DNA from: Cryobacterium sp. SO2
GTDB taxonomy: Bacteria > Actinomycetota > Actinomycetes > Actinomycetales > Microbacteriaceae
Direction: 5' to 3'
Assembly: GCF_026151165.2 (NCBI RefSeq)
Contig: NZ_CP117849.1
Location: 1,798,001 to 1,862,000 of the forward strand
DNA: 64,000 nucleotides
Shown here piece after piece: positions 16,528-24,564 of this stretch. The notes below the pieces were generated by a model. The model was given only the letters and a program-made list of their open reading frames with translations, had not been told where the DNA came from and did no database searches. Each line of letters begins with the position of its first letter. Position 1 is the first letter of the stretch. The translations under genes were made by a program, and so were the position numbers.

Positions 16528-16720
16528 TCCACACCCATTTCATAGTTGACACGTCCTCAACGCTGACACAGAAGGTATGCCGAGTCAATTAACCACGCGG
16601 TACGGGCGGCGGATGTCTGTGGAAATACCCGGAAATGCCCTCCGATCCGGTAGATCGCCTGCTCACGAACGGGCTCGAATGGGGTTTGTCGGCGCTGGCC
16701 AATCGTGGGAGGCTTGTGAG

Positions 16721-17104
16721 GTGACCGATTCGTCTTCTGCGCAAACGCATTCCGCTCCCTCCACCGACACAACAGCCGTAGGCACGGCGTGGCTCGCCAT
16801 CCCCGACCTCGTCGAGGCGCTGGGCATCAGCCAGAGCCGCGTTCGGCAGCTCATCGAGGACAAGCACCTTCTCGCTGTCCGCAGGGACGGACGGCTCAGC
16901 GTGCCGGCGTCGTTCATCCGGGACGGTTCGCCTGTCGGCGAACTCCGCGGCACCCTGATCGTGCTGTCCGACGACGGTTTCACCGACGAGCAGGCCATGG
17001 AGTGGCTGCTCGAGGTAGACGACAGCCTGGGCGTACCGCCCATCGACGCTCTGCTCGCCGGCCGCAAGGCCGAGGTGCGTCGCGTCGCGCAGGCCCTGGC
17101 CTGA
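16721..17104 (+). CDS. Rv2175c-like DNA-binding protein
   Basis: A 127-residue protein with a Thr/Ser-rich N-terminal tail (residues 1-20), a winged helix-turn-helix ('WLAIPDLVEALGISQSRVRQ' then 'LIEDKHLLAVRRDGRLSVPA'), and a C-terminal helical tail ('LRGTLIVLSDDGFTDEQAME'). This matches Rv2175c of mycobacteria, reported as a DNA-binding substrate of kinase PknL whose phosphorylation in the N-terminal tail blocks DNA binding. The Thr-rich tail here makes the same control plausible, by inference. The GTG at 16721 is chosen because GGGAGG lies 8 bases upstream; an earlier in-frame ATG at 16577 would add a 48-residue low-quality extension. The gene is divergent from the LysM gene and convergent with idsA. 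Confidence 0.82.
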   Translation: MTDSSSAQTHSAPSTDTTAVGTAWLAIPDLVEALGISQSRVRQLIEDKHLLAVRRDGRLSVPASFIRDGSPVGELRGTLIVLSDDGFTDEQAMEWLLEVDDSLGVPPIDALLAGRKAEVRRVAQALA

Positions 17105-17120
17105 ATTTAGAACACGCGGG

Positions 17121-18221
17121 CTAGAACGCGCGGCGCGTCACCGTGCCGGCGAAGTCGGAGAGCTGACCGGCCACGCCCGGCTCCACGAGCGAGGCGTCCA
17201 GCACCGCCAGGGCCTCGGCGACGTTCTCCTGGATCAGGGTCTCGACCCTGTCGACGGCGCCACTGGCGACGATGCTCTCCTGCAGGTAGACGATCTGATC
17301 CGGCGTGAGGTCCTGGCGGCCGAGCAAACTGTCGAGCGTACTCAGGTCGGCGCTGTTCAGCCGCTCCCTGGCCAGCGCGATCAGCACTGTGCGCTTGCCT
17401 TCCCTCAGGTCGTCACCGCTGGGCTTGCCGGTCACGGCCGCATCGCCGAACACGCCCAGCAGGTCATCCCGCAGTTGGTAGGCGATGCCCAGGGGCAGTC
17501 CGAAGTCGCGCAGGGTGTCGAGGTGGTCGTCGTCCGCGCCGGCCAGGGCCGCGCCGATCACGAGCGGCGCCTGCACGCTGTACTTGGCTGACTTGAACAC
17601 GATCACGCGCACGGCGCGATCGAGCAGCTCGGATTCCGCCTGGGTGATCCAGGCGCGTTCCTCGAGGATGTCGAGATACTGACCGGCCGTGACCTCAGTG
17701 CGCATGCGATTGAACTCGGCGCGTGCGCGCCGGGCGCTGAGGCGGTCGGGGGCGTCGTCGAGGCCCTCGTCGAGGAGCTCGTCGCTCCAGCCCAGCAGCA
17801 GGTCGCCCAGCAGGATCGCCGAGGCGCGACCGAAGTCGTCGGGGCTGCCGGCCCAGCCCTGGGCGCCGTGCAGGCTTTCGAAGCGGCGATGGGCGGATGG
17901 TGCGCCCCTGCGGGTGTCGGAATTGTCGATGATGTCGTCGTGGACGAGGGCCGCGGCGTGGAAGACCTCCAACGCGGATGCCGCCGAAACGAGACCGGTC
18001 AGTGCACCCGCAGCGGGCCCCGTCGACGGCGCCGGAACGCTCTGCCAGCCGAGGTAGGCGAACTGCGCTCTGAAGCGCTTGCCGCCGCTGAGAAACTGCC
18101 GTGAGAAGTCAACCAGTACAGCGAGGTCGGGGCTGATGGTCGTCACAATTGACTCACGCGTGTTGATGAATTCGTCGATGCGAGAATGAACCAGATCGAC
18201 CAGTCGGGTGCTTTGTGCCAC
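17121..18221 (-). CDS. idsA: Polyprenyl (geranylgeranyl-type) diphosphate synthase
   Basis: A 366-residue all-helical isoprenyl diphosphate synthase. The first aspartate-rich motif is 'HDDIIDNSDTRRG' (Asp95, 96, 99) and the second is 'YQLRDDLLGVFGD' with an upstream 'GKP' loop and the basic 'GGKRFR' motif near residue 47. It condenses isopentenyl diphosphate with allylic primers; in this family the product is usually C20 geranylgeranyl diphosphate, feeding carotenoids, menaquinone or longer carriers. Chain length cannot be fixed without modelling residues before the first motif. The mycobacterial counterpart idsA2 occupies the same position near Rv2175c. The start is GTG. The gene is convergent with the small DNA-binding gene, 16 bp apart. 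Confidence 0.92.
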   Translation of the reverse strand: MAQSTRLVDLVHSRIDEFINTRESIVTTISPDLAVLVDFSRQFLSGGKRFRAQFAYLGWQSVPAPSTGPAAGALTGLVSAASALEVFHAAALVHDDIIDNSDTRRGAPSAHRRFESLHGAQGWAGSPDDFGRASAILLGDLLLGWSDELLDEGLDDAPDRLSARRARAEFNRMRTEVTAGQYLDILEERAWITQAESELLDRAVRVIVFKSAKYSVQAPLVIGAALAGADDDHLDTLRDFGLPLGIAYQLRDDLLGVFGDAAVTGKPSGDDLREGKRTVLIALARERLNSADLSTLDSLLGRQDLTPDQIVYLQESIVASGAVDRVETLIQENVAEALAVLDASLVEPGVAGQLSDFAGTVTRRAF

Positions 18222-18294
18222 TTGCCTAGCCTAGCCATCTCGGCGGGACTAGAATTAGGGTCTAATCCGCTCGATCCCCAATTGGAGGAATGAG

Positions 18295-18675
18295 ATGCCG
18301 CTTTCAGAACAAGAGCAGCGACTCCTCGAAGAGATGGAGCGCAGTCTCTATCACAACGATGCCGAATTCGTGGCGAGCGTCGGAGGCACCCGCCTCCGCC
18401 CCAATTACCGTTCCATCGTTCTCGGTGTGCTCGCGGGCGTCGTTGGAATCGCGACTCTTGTCGCGGGCGTAGCGGTGCAGCAGCTGTGGCTGGGCATCGT
18501 CGGATTCATCATCATGTTCGGAGGCGTGCTCCTGGCCATCACCCCCGGCCGCACCGCCCGGGCGACGAAGCCGTCGTCTGGAGCGCCCCGCCGCCCCGCC
18601 CAGGCTCGCAGCCAGCAGGGTTTCATGGACAAGCTCAACGACCGCTGGGACCGCCGCCAGGACGGGCAGCAGTAA
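18295..18675 (+). CDS. DUF3040 membrane protein
   Basis: A 126-residue protein with the family pattern: an acidic amphipathic start 'MPLSEQEQRLLEEMERSLYH', then 'NDAEFVASV', two close membrane segments around residues 42-82 ('SIVLGVLAGVVGIATLVAGV' and 'LWLGIVGFIIMFGGVLLAI'), and a basic Arg/Pro-rich tail. Homologues are found immediately before mraZ in many actinobacteria (Rv2169c in M. tuberculosis). Function is unknown; the conserved location suggests a link with envelope growth. The start ATG has GGAGGAATGAG directly upstream. A GC-rich hairpin follows the stop. Confidence 0.88.
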   Translation: MPLSEQEQRLLEEMERSLYHNDAEFVASVGGTRLRPNYRSIVLGVLAGVVGIATLVAGVAVQQLWLGIVGFIIMFGGVLLAITPGRTARATKPSSGAPRRPAQARSQQGFMDKLNDRWDRRQDGQQ

Positions 18676-18695
18676 CCGCGCACTGTAGATTTCAT

Positions 18696-18727
18696 CGCCC
18701 GCCGTGATCTTCTGATCGGGGCGGGCG
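18696..18727 (+). terminator. GC-rich hairpin after the DUF3040 gene
   Basis: CGCCCGCC (18696-18703) pairs perfectly with GGCGGGCG (18720-18727), with an extra GATC/GATC pair inside. There is no T run, so it could be a weak terminator or an mRNA 3'-end stabiliser. Confidence 0.5.
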
Positions 18728-18794
18728 CTGTGCGTTAGGGCCCCTCCCTTCTCGCCGCACCCCCTCCCTTTTCACCCACTTCGCCTCATCCCGC

Positions 18795-18823
18795 AGGACC
18801 GACCACCAGGTCGGTCCTTTTTT
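18795..18823 (+). terminator. Rho-independent terminator upstream of mraZ
   Basis: A perfect 10-bp stem AGGACCGACC / GGTCGGTCCT around a four-base loop ACCA, followed by TTTTTT. It insulates the division operon from upstream transcription. Confidence 0.88.
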
Positions 18824-18943
18824 GTGCCCAAAACCGCTCCCCGGTGCCCCAAAACGTGGGATTTTCCTCCACCCAGTGAATCCCTGTGTTTTCAGGGAAT
18901 AAATGGCCGATTATTCAAAGAAAAGCCGTGTTTTCCAGACAGG

Positions 18944-18967
18944 GTGGTTGAGAGTGGAGTAAAGTGG
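18944..18967 (+). promoter_or_regulatory. MraZ operator: three GTGG boxes at 10-bp spacing
   Basis: GTGG occurs at 18944, 18954 and 18964, exactly one helical turn apart, the last two in the context GAGTGGAG and AAAGTGGAG. MraZ is known to bind direct repeats of this kind (GTGG/AAAGTG-type) upstream of its own gene. The site is 39 bp before the mraZ ATG, suited to autorepression of the whole cluster. Confidence 0.8.
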
Positions 18968-19005
18968 AGCAACACCTGACCTTGGCCGGAAGAGAGGGGT
19001 GACAG

Positions 19006-19437
19006 ATGTTCCTTGGGACCTATGCCCCCAAACTCGACGACAAAGGGCGCGTCATCCTGCCGGCCAAGTTCCGCGAAGAACTCTCGACCGGCATTGTCAT
19101 GACCCGCGGCCAGGAGCGTTGCCTCTACGTCTTCACGACGCGGGACTTCGAGGACGTTCACGAGAAGATCCGCCAGGCGCCCATCACGAGCAAGGAAGGC
19201 CGGGACTTCTTCCGCGTCTTCCTGTCCGGGGCGAGCGCCGAGACTCCCGACAAGCAGAACCGGGTCACCATTCCGGCCAACCTCAGGGCCTATGCCGGCC
19301 TCGGCCGCGACCTCACCGTCATCGGTGTCGGAACCCGCGTCGAGATCTGGGACACCGAGGTCTGGGACGCGTACCTCATCGAGCAGGAAGCTTCGTTCGC
19401 CAACATCACGGAGGAGGTGATTCCGGGACTCTTCTAG
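19006..19437 (+). CDS. mraZ: Transcriptional regulator MraZ
   Basis: A 143-residue protein with two tandem AbrB-like (SpoVT/AbrB) half-domains. The first carries 'YAPKLDDKGRVILPAKFREE' and the second 'ASAETPDKQNRVTIPANLRA', each with the K/Q-x-R-V-x-(I/L)-P DNA-binding signature. MraZ forms a ring-shaped oligomer and represses the mra/dcw operon. Length and organisation are normal. The ATG has GAGAGGGG six bases upstream. It is the first gene of the long plus-strand cluster and has its presumptive operator just upstream. Confidence 0.97.
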   Translation: MFLGTYAPKLDDKGRVILPAKFREELSTGIVMTRGQERCLYVFTTRDFEDVHEKIRQAPITSKEGRDFFRVFLSGASAETPDKQNRVTIPANLRAYAGLGRDLTVIGVGTRVEIWDTEVWDAYLIEQEASFANITEEVIPGLF

Positions 19438-19535
19438 CTCCTGCCGCGTGACTCCCAGCCGTTTGTTCCTGACACACTTCCCCGGTGCCAGGCAGAACGG
19501 ATGGGGATCAGGCAGCAGGATCGGCCCCGGTAGCT

Positions 19536-20561
19536 ATGAACAACGACACGAACAACAACACGAACGATGAGATGAACCCCTCTGACACCGGCAAGCCGGC
19601 CGACCGCCCGCAGCTGAACGAGATCCACACCCCGGTGCTGCTCGAACGCAGCATCGAGCTGCTCGGCCCCGTTCTGGACAAGCCCGGCGCCGTCTTGGTC
19701 GACGCCACTCTCGGCATGGGCGGCCACGCCGAAGCCATGCTGAGCCGATTCCCCGGCCTCACCCTGGTGGGCCTGGACCGCGACCTCGACGCCCTCGCCA
19801 TCGCCGAGGAGCGCCTCAAGCCGTTCCAGGGACGCATCCACCTCGTGCACACCGTCTACGACGGCATCCTCGACGCCCTCGCCGGCCTCGGCATCAGCGA
19901 GGTGCAGGGAATCCTGTTCGACCTCGGTGTCTCCAGCATGCAACTCGACCAGGTGGAACGCGGCTTCTCCTACTCCAAGGACGCACCGCTGGACATGCGC
20001 ATGGACAGCACATCGCCGCTCACCGCGGAAAGGATCCTGGCCGAGTACAGCGAGGCCGATCTGCGCCGCATCTTCCAGGAGTACGGCGAAGAGAAGCTCG
20101 CCGGCCGGTATGCCAAGGCCATCGTCGACGCCCGCACGGCCACCCCGTTCGTGCGGTCGGCCCAGCTGGTCGAGGTCATCACCAAGGTCACGCCAGTCGC
20201 CGTGCAGCGCATGGGGCACCCGGCCAAGCGGGTCTTCCAGGCCCTCCGCATCGAGGTCAACCAGGAACTCGCCGTGCTCGAACGTGCGATTCCCGCCGCC
20301 ATGGAGGCCGTCGCCGTCGACGGCCGCATCGTGACGATGGCCTACCAGTCGCTCGAAGACCGAATCGTCAAGCGGATGTTCGCTGCCGCGTCGACGTCGA
20401 GCGCCCCCGCCGGACTCCCCGTCGAGCTCCCGGAGCACAAGCCGCTGTTCACCCTGCTGATCCGTGGCGCCGAACTGGCGTCAGAGGACGAAAAAGCGAT
20501 CAACCCCCGTGCAACGTCGGTTCGCCTGCGTGCCGCGCAACGACTGAGGAGAGCCGAATGA
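19536..20561 (+). CDS. rsmH: 16S rRNA (cytosine-1402-N4)-methyltransferase
   Basis: A 341-residue SAM-dependent methyltransferase that modifies C1402 in the decoding site of 16S rRNA. It has the conserved start 'IHTPVLLERSIELLGP', the SAM-binding loop 'LVDATLGMGGHAEAML', 'VGLDRDLDALAIAEERL', and 'FDLGVSSMQLDQVERGFSY'. Later come 'PAKRVFQALRIEVNQEL' and 'TMAYQSLEDRIVKRMF'. The start is uncertain: the ATG at 19536 gives an Asn/Thr/Asp-rich 20-residue leader, an in-frame GTG at 19485 lies upstream and another ATG near 19569 downstream, and none has a strong ribosome site. The end overlaps ftsL by four bases (ATGA), showing translational coupling. Confidence 0.94.
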   Translation: MNNDTNNNTNDEMNPSDTGKPADRPQLNEIHTPVLLERSIELLGPVLDKPGAVLVDATLGMGGHAEAMLSRFPGLTLVGLDRDLDALAIAEERLKPFQGRIHLVHTVYDGILDALAGLGISEVQGILFDLGVSSMQLDQVERGFSYSKDAPLDMRMDSTSPLTAERILAEYSEADLRRIFQEYGEEKLAGRYAKAIVDARTATPFVRSAQLVEVITKVTPVAVQRMGHPAKRVFQALRIEVNQELAVLERAIPAAMEAVAVDGRIVTMAYQSLEDRIVKRMFAAASTSSAPAGLPVELPEHKPLFTLLIRGAELASEDEKAINPRATSVRLRAAQRLRRAE

Positions 20562-21160
20562 GCGACAATCTGGCCCGCGTCCTGCCCATCCAGGAACTCA
20601 ATGGACCGGCACTGCGTCCGGGGTCCATCGAGCGCCCCGACGTCCAGCGCCACATCGAGATCGTCGCACCGGGCACGCACGCCAGGCCGCGCGTGGTCTA
20701 CGCACTGTCGGCCGTGGCCTGCGTCGGCGCGATCGTCGTGGCCCAGCTGCTCCTCAGCGTGGGAATCTCGCAGGGCGCCTACGAGATCTCGGCACTGCGT
20801 GCCAGCCAGGTCGAACTCGGCCGCACCGCAGACAGCGTGAGCGAGGACCTCATCAAGGTCTCGTCGCCGCAGAGCCTCGCCGCCAACGCCGAAGCACTCG
20901 GCATGGTCAGCAACTCCACCCCCGCCTACCTCAGGCTCTCCGACGGCGCCGTGCTCGGCGCCCCCACGTCGGCGACCGGCAGCCAGGCCGGCGCGGCCAG
21001 CCTGGTGCCCAACTCCCTGCTCACCGGAACGCCCCTCGTGACCGAGCAGGCTGTCGGCGGATCGGGCACCGGCGTCGCCGCCGCCGCGGCTTCCACCGGC
21101 GCGGCCGCTCCGGCGGCAGTTTCGGTGACCGACGGTCTGCCTTCGCCGACCACCAGATAA
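20558..21160 (+). CDS. ftsL: FtsL-like septum protein
   Basis: A 200-residue bitopic membrane protein in the standard ftsL position between rsmH and ftsI. About 47 cytosolic residues precede one membrane segment ('VVYALSAVACVGAIVVAQLL', about residues 48-70). Then comes a short coiled-coil-like stretch ('EISALRASQVELGRTADSVS') and 'LAANAEALGMVSNSTPAYLR', the pattern also seen in FtsL/DivIC proteins. The C-terminal ~70 residues are Ala/Ser/Thr/Gly-rich and probably disordered. FtsL partners FtsQ and an FtsB-like protein to recruit FtsW/FtsI. FtsL sequences are poorly conserved, so the call depends on position and topology as well as motifs. Confidence 0.85.
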   Translation: MSDNLARVLPIQELNGPALRPGSIERPDVQRHIEIVAPGTHARPRVVYALSAVACVGAIVVAQLLLSVGISQGAYEISALRASQVELGRTADSVSEDLIKVSSPQSLAANAEALGMVSNSTPAYLRLSDGAVLGAPTSATGSQAGAASLVPNSLLTGTPLVTEQAVGGSGTGVAAAAASTGAAAPAAVSVTDGLPSPTTR

Positions 21161-21194
21161 ACGCCGGTACAGTCCCGTACAGGAGGTCTACCAG

Positions 21195-22970
21195 GTGGCG
21201 AAAACAAACATGTCCAGCAAGCGCAGGGTCGCGGCGACAGTCGTGGTGCTCTTCGCGATCATCGGCCTGTTCGTGGTGCGTCTCGTCGACATCCAGGTGG
21301 TGCGCGCAGACACGCTCAGCGCGGATTCGCTGGGCAACCGGTCCGTCGAGAACACCGTGTACGGCTCACGGGGCGAGATCCTCGACGCCGACGGTGTCGT
21401 CCTGGCCGGAACCGTGATGCGCTACGACGTGCAGCTTTCGCCCAAGAACGCCAAGCAGTTCACCCGCACGGTGGCGGGGGTGAAGTCCACCATCACGGTG
21501 CCGGAGGCCGCTGCGGAGATCGGCGCGATCACCGGCCAGACCGGCGAGCAGATCGAGGCCATCATCGCGGACGCGCTGGCCGACAACCCGAAGTCCGACT
21601 TCGCCTACGTCTCCAAGCAGGTGGATGTCGACGCCTTCCGGGCGATCTACGCCCTCGACATTCCCTGGCTCACCTTCGCCAAGAACCCGAGCCGGGTGTA
21701 CCCCAACGGAGCCGTCGCCGGAAACCTGGTCGGCTTCACCTCGGCAGCGGGGGAGGCCCAGGCCGGACTCGAACTCGGCCAGGACGCCTGTCTCGCCAGC
21801 GACAACGGCACCGAGACCTACGAGCGCGGAGCCGACGGCGTGCGGCTGCCGGAGAGCACCGTCACGACCAAGGAGGCCGTGGACGGCAGCGATGTGATCA
21901 CCACCATCGACTCCGACCTGAACTGGTTCGTGCAGCAGGCCCTCGCCGAGCAGGCGCAGGCGACGGGTGCCGCCTGGGGGACCGTTGTCGTGCAGGAGGT
22001 CAAGACCGGCAAGCTGATCGCCGTGGCCGACTACCCGACCGTCGACCCCAACAATGTGAGCGCCACCGAGGCCGAGGACCGCGGGTCGCGGGCCTTCACC
22101 GCGCCCTACGAACCTGGGTCGACCTTCAAGGCCCTCACCGCGGCCTCGGTGATCGACGCCGGTCTGGCCACGCCGAATTCGCAGGTCGTCGCCCCCTACC
22201 GCTACCTGCCCGCGAACGGCGCCGACGTCAACGACAGCTCGTACCACGCGGACCTGCGGCTCACCCTCACCGGGGTGCTCATCGACTCGTCGAACACCGG
22301 CATGTCGAAGTTCGGCGAACTCCTCACCGACCAGCAGCGCTACGACTACATGACCAAGTTCGGTGTCGGAACCGTGACCGAGAGCGGATTCCCCGCCGAG
22401 GAATCCGGTGACCTCCGCGCCGCCGAGGACTGGGACAACCAGACCGCATACGCCACCATGTTCGGCCAGGGTCTCACGACGACGGCCGTGCAGGTCTCGA
22501 GCATCTACCAGACCATCGCCAACGGCGGTGTGCGTATGCCCGTCCAGCTCGTCTCCGGCTGCCGGGCCGCCGACGGTACCCTCACCGAGGTTCCCGCCGC
22601 CGAGGGCACCCAGGTGGTTTCGGCCTCTGCGGCCCGCGACACGGCGGACATGCTCGAGATGGTCTACCAGCAGGGCTGGCTGGCCAACACCTGGAAGATC
22701 CCCGGCTACCGGGTGGCCTCCAAGACCGGTACGGCCCAGATGCCGGACGGCAACGGCGGGTACACCAAGGGGTACCTTGTCTCGGTGTCGGGCTTCGCTC
22801 CGGCCGACGATCCCCAGTACGTCGTTTCGGTGAGTCTGGCCGATCCTGTTAACATGAATTCGTCAGCAGCGTCCGCTCCGATCTTCCAAGAGGTCATGAG
22901 TCAGGTGCTGAAAAAGTACCGGGCAGTTCCGTCGGGCGCCACCGCGCCTGATCTCTCCGGTTCCTGGTAA
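21195..22970 (+). CDS. ftsI: Septal penicillin-binding protein (FtsI/PBP3, transpeptidase)
   Basis: A 591-residue class B penicillin-binding protein. A short cytosolic start leads to one membrane anchor (about residues 12-30). The dimerisation/pedestal domain begins 'RSVENTVYGSRGEILDADGV'. The transpeptidase domain has SxxK (Ser309-Thr-Phe-Lys312), SxN (Ser365-Ser-Asn367) and KTG (510-512). No PASTA domain follows. It cross-links septal peptidoglycan with FtsW. The GTG start is supported by a strong AGGAGG at about 21180. A large gap in GC-rich linker residues is not present, and all catalytic motifs are intact. It follows ftsL by 34 bp and precedes murE by 4 bp. Confidence 0.96.
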   Translation: MAKTNMSSKRRVAATVVVLFAIIGLFVVRLVDIQVVRADTLSADSLGNRSVENTVYGSRGEILDADGVVLAGTVMRYDVQLSPKNAKQFTRTVAGVKSTITVPEAAAEIGAITGQTGEQIEAIIADALADNPKSDFAYVSKQVDVDAFRAIYALDIPWLTFAKNPSRVYPNGAVAGNLVGFTSAAGEAQAGLELGQDACLASDNGTETYERGADGVRLPESTVTTKEAVDGSDVITTIDSDLNWFVQQALAEQAQATGAAWGTVVVQEVKTGKLIAVADYPTVDPNNVSATEAEDRGSRAFTAPYEPGSTFKALTAASVIDAGLATPNSQVVAPYRYLPANGADVNDSSYHADLRLTLTGVLIDSSNTGMSKFGELLTDQQRYDYMTKFGVGTVTESGFPAEESGDLRAAEDWDNQTAYATMFGQGLTTTAVQVSSIYQTIANGGVRMPVQLVSGCRAADGTLTEVPAAEGTQVVSASAARDTADMLEMVYQQGWLANTWKIPGYRVASKTGTAQMPDGNGGYTKGYLVSVSGFAPADDPQYVVSVSLADPVNMNSSAASAPIFQEVMSQVLKKYRAVPSGATAPDLSGSW

Positions 22971-22974
22971 GAAA

Positions 22975-24564
22975 GTGAGCCCCGTGACCGATTTGGCACC
23001 CTCGGCTCTCCGCCCTCAGCATCCGGTCCCGCGGTCGTTGTCGGGACTGGTCGAAGAATTCACACTTGATCTCCGCGGCGACGCCGCAGGCCTCGAGCTG
23101 ACCGGCATCTGCCTGAGTTCCAGCACCGTGCAGCCCGGCGACCTCTTCGTCGGGGTCCCCGGGCAACGCGGGCACGGTGCCGCCTATGCCTCGGCCGCCC
23201 GGGCCGCGGGGGCAGTTGCCGTGTTGACCGACGAGGCCGGCGCGATTCTGGCCCGGGAATCCGGCCTCCCCGTGCTTGTCACGCCCGACGTCAGAGCGGC
23301 CCTGGGCACCATTGCCGCGTGGATCCACCACTCCGAGCAGAACCCGGCCACACTCTTCGCCGTCACCGGCACCAACGGCAAGACCAGTGTCGTGTACCTG
23401 CTCTTCGCCATCCTCACCCAGCTGGGCGTCACAGCCGGGCTCACCTCCACCGCCGAACGCCGGATCGGTGACGTGTCCGTGACCAGTTCGCTGACCACGC
23501 CTGAGGCGACGGAGCTGCACGCCCTCCTGGCCCGGATGCGCGAAGCCGAGGTGCGCGCCGTCGGCATCGAGGTGTCGGCGCAGGCGCTCAGCCAGCATCG
23601 GGTCGACGGGATCGTGTTCGACGTGGCCGGCTTCACCAACCTCTCGCACGACCACCTCGACGACTACGCCTCGATGGAGGCCTACTTCCAGACCAAGCTG
23701 GAGCTCTTCCAGCCCGACCGCGCCCAGCGCGGTGTCGTGACCGTCGACACCGAGTGGGGCCGCCGGCTCGCCGCCGAATGCCGCATCCCCGTGACCACGC
23801 TCGCCAACCGTCACTCGGACGAACGATCCACCAGCACTGCCGTCGGCACCGAGGTCGACGCCGACTGGCACATGAGCGTCGTGGACTTCGGACCCCGGCA
23901 CACCGAATTCGTGCTGGACGGGCCGGACGGCCGCCGCCTGCAGACCCGGGTGCCGTTGCTCGGGTGGTACATGGCCGCGAACGCCGCTCTGGCCATCGTG
24001 CTGCTGGTCGAGTCCGGTTACGACCTCGCGGCCATCGACCAGGTTCTCACCCGCGACGGCGGCATCACCGCGTACGTGCCCGGCCGGGCCGAGCTCATCT
24101 CGGGGGATCGCGGTCCGCTGGTCTACATCGACTACGGGCACAGTCCCGATGCGTTCCTCAACACCCTCGCCGCGATCCGCGCGTCGACCACCGGGCGCAT
24201 TATCATGGTGTTCGGCGCCGACGGCGACCGCGACAAGACCAAGCGTGCCGACATGGGCGCCATCGCCGCCAGAGGCGCTGACGCCGTCGTGATCACCGAT
24301 TTCCATCCCCGCTTCGAGGACCCCGCCGTGATCAGGGCCACCCTGATGGCCGCGGCCAAGATCGCCGCACCCGGCGGAGAACTCTATGAAGTGCCGGACC
24401 CCGCCACAGCATTTCGACGCGCCCTGTCCCTGGCCAAAGCCGGCGACGTCGTGCTTTACGCGGGACCGGGCCACGAGAACTACCAGGAAGTTGCCGGAGT
24501 GAAAATCCCATACTCGGCGCGCGAAGACGCCCGAATCGCACTGCACGAAGCCGGGTGGTTGTAG
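22975..24564 (+). CDS. murE: UDP-N-acetylmuramoyl-tripeptide synthetase, MurE type with atypical specificity motif
   Basis: A 529-residue Mur ligase that adds the third amino acid to UDP-MurNAc-L-Ala-D-Glu. It has the N-terminal UDP-binding domain, ATP loop 'TGTNGKTSVVYL' (about residues 131-142), the central 'NLSHDHLDDYASMEAYFQTK' with the carbamylated-lysine region, and C-terminal 'VYIDYGHSPDAF' and 'MVFGADGDRDKTKRADMG'. The position that reads DNPR in meso-diaminopimelate-adding enzymes is FHPR (residues 443-446, in 'TDFHPRFEDP'). This argues for a different diamino acid, in keeping with group B peptidoglycans of Microbacteriaceae that contain diaminobutyrate, ornithine, lysine or homoserine. 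The GTG at 22975 or 22984 could be the start; neither has a clear ribosome site. The murF ATG follows immediately. Confidence 0.93.
   Translation: MSPVTDLAPSALRPQHPVPRSLSGLVEEFTLDLRGDAAGLELTGICLSSSTVQPGDLFVGVPGQRGHGAAYASAARAAGAVAVLTDEAGAILARESGLPVLVTPDVRAALGTIAAWIHHSEQNPATLFAVTGTNGKTSVVYLLFAILTQLGVTAGLTSTAERRIGDVSVTSSLTTPEATELHALLARMREAEVRAVGIEVSAQALSQHRVDGIVFDVAGFTNLSHDHLDDYASMEAYFQTKLELFQPDRAQRGVVTVDTEWGRRLAAECRIPVTTLANRHSDERSTSTAVGTEVDADWHMSVVDFGPRHTEFVLDGPDGRRLQTRVPLLGWYMAANAALAIVLLVESGYDLAAIDQVLTRDGGITAYVPGRAELISGDRGPLVYIDYGHSPDAFLNTLAAIRASTTGRIIMVFGADGDRDKTKRADMGAIAARGADAVVITDFHPRFEDPAVIRATLMAAAKIAAPGGELYEVPDPATAFRRALSLAKAGDVVLYAGPGHENYQEVAGVKIPYSAREDARIALHEAGWL

Larger units (their letters stand above)
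18676..19005. other. 330-bp gap before mraZ: two hairpins and the mraZ control region
   Basis: There is no supportable gene. It holds a GC-rich hairpin (18696), a canonical terminator (18795), then a relatively AT-rich stretch (about 18840-18985) with the three GTGG boxes before mraZ. This is the likely promoter region of the division and cell-wall operon; I could not fix -35/-10 hexamers with confidence. Confidence 0.7.
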
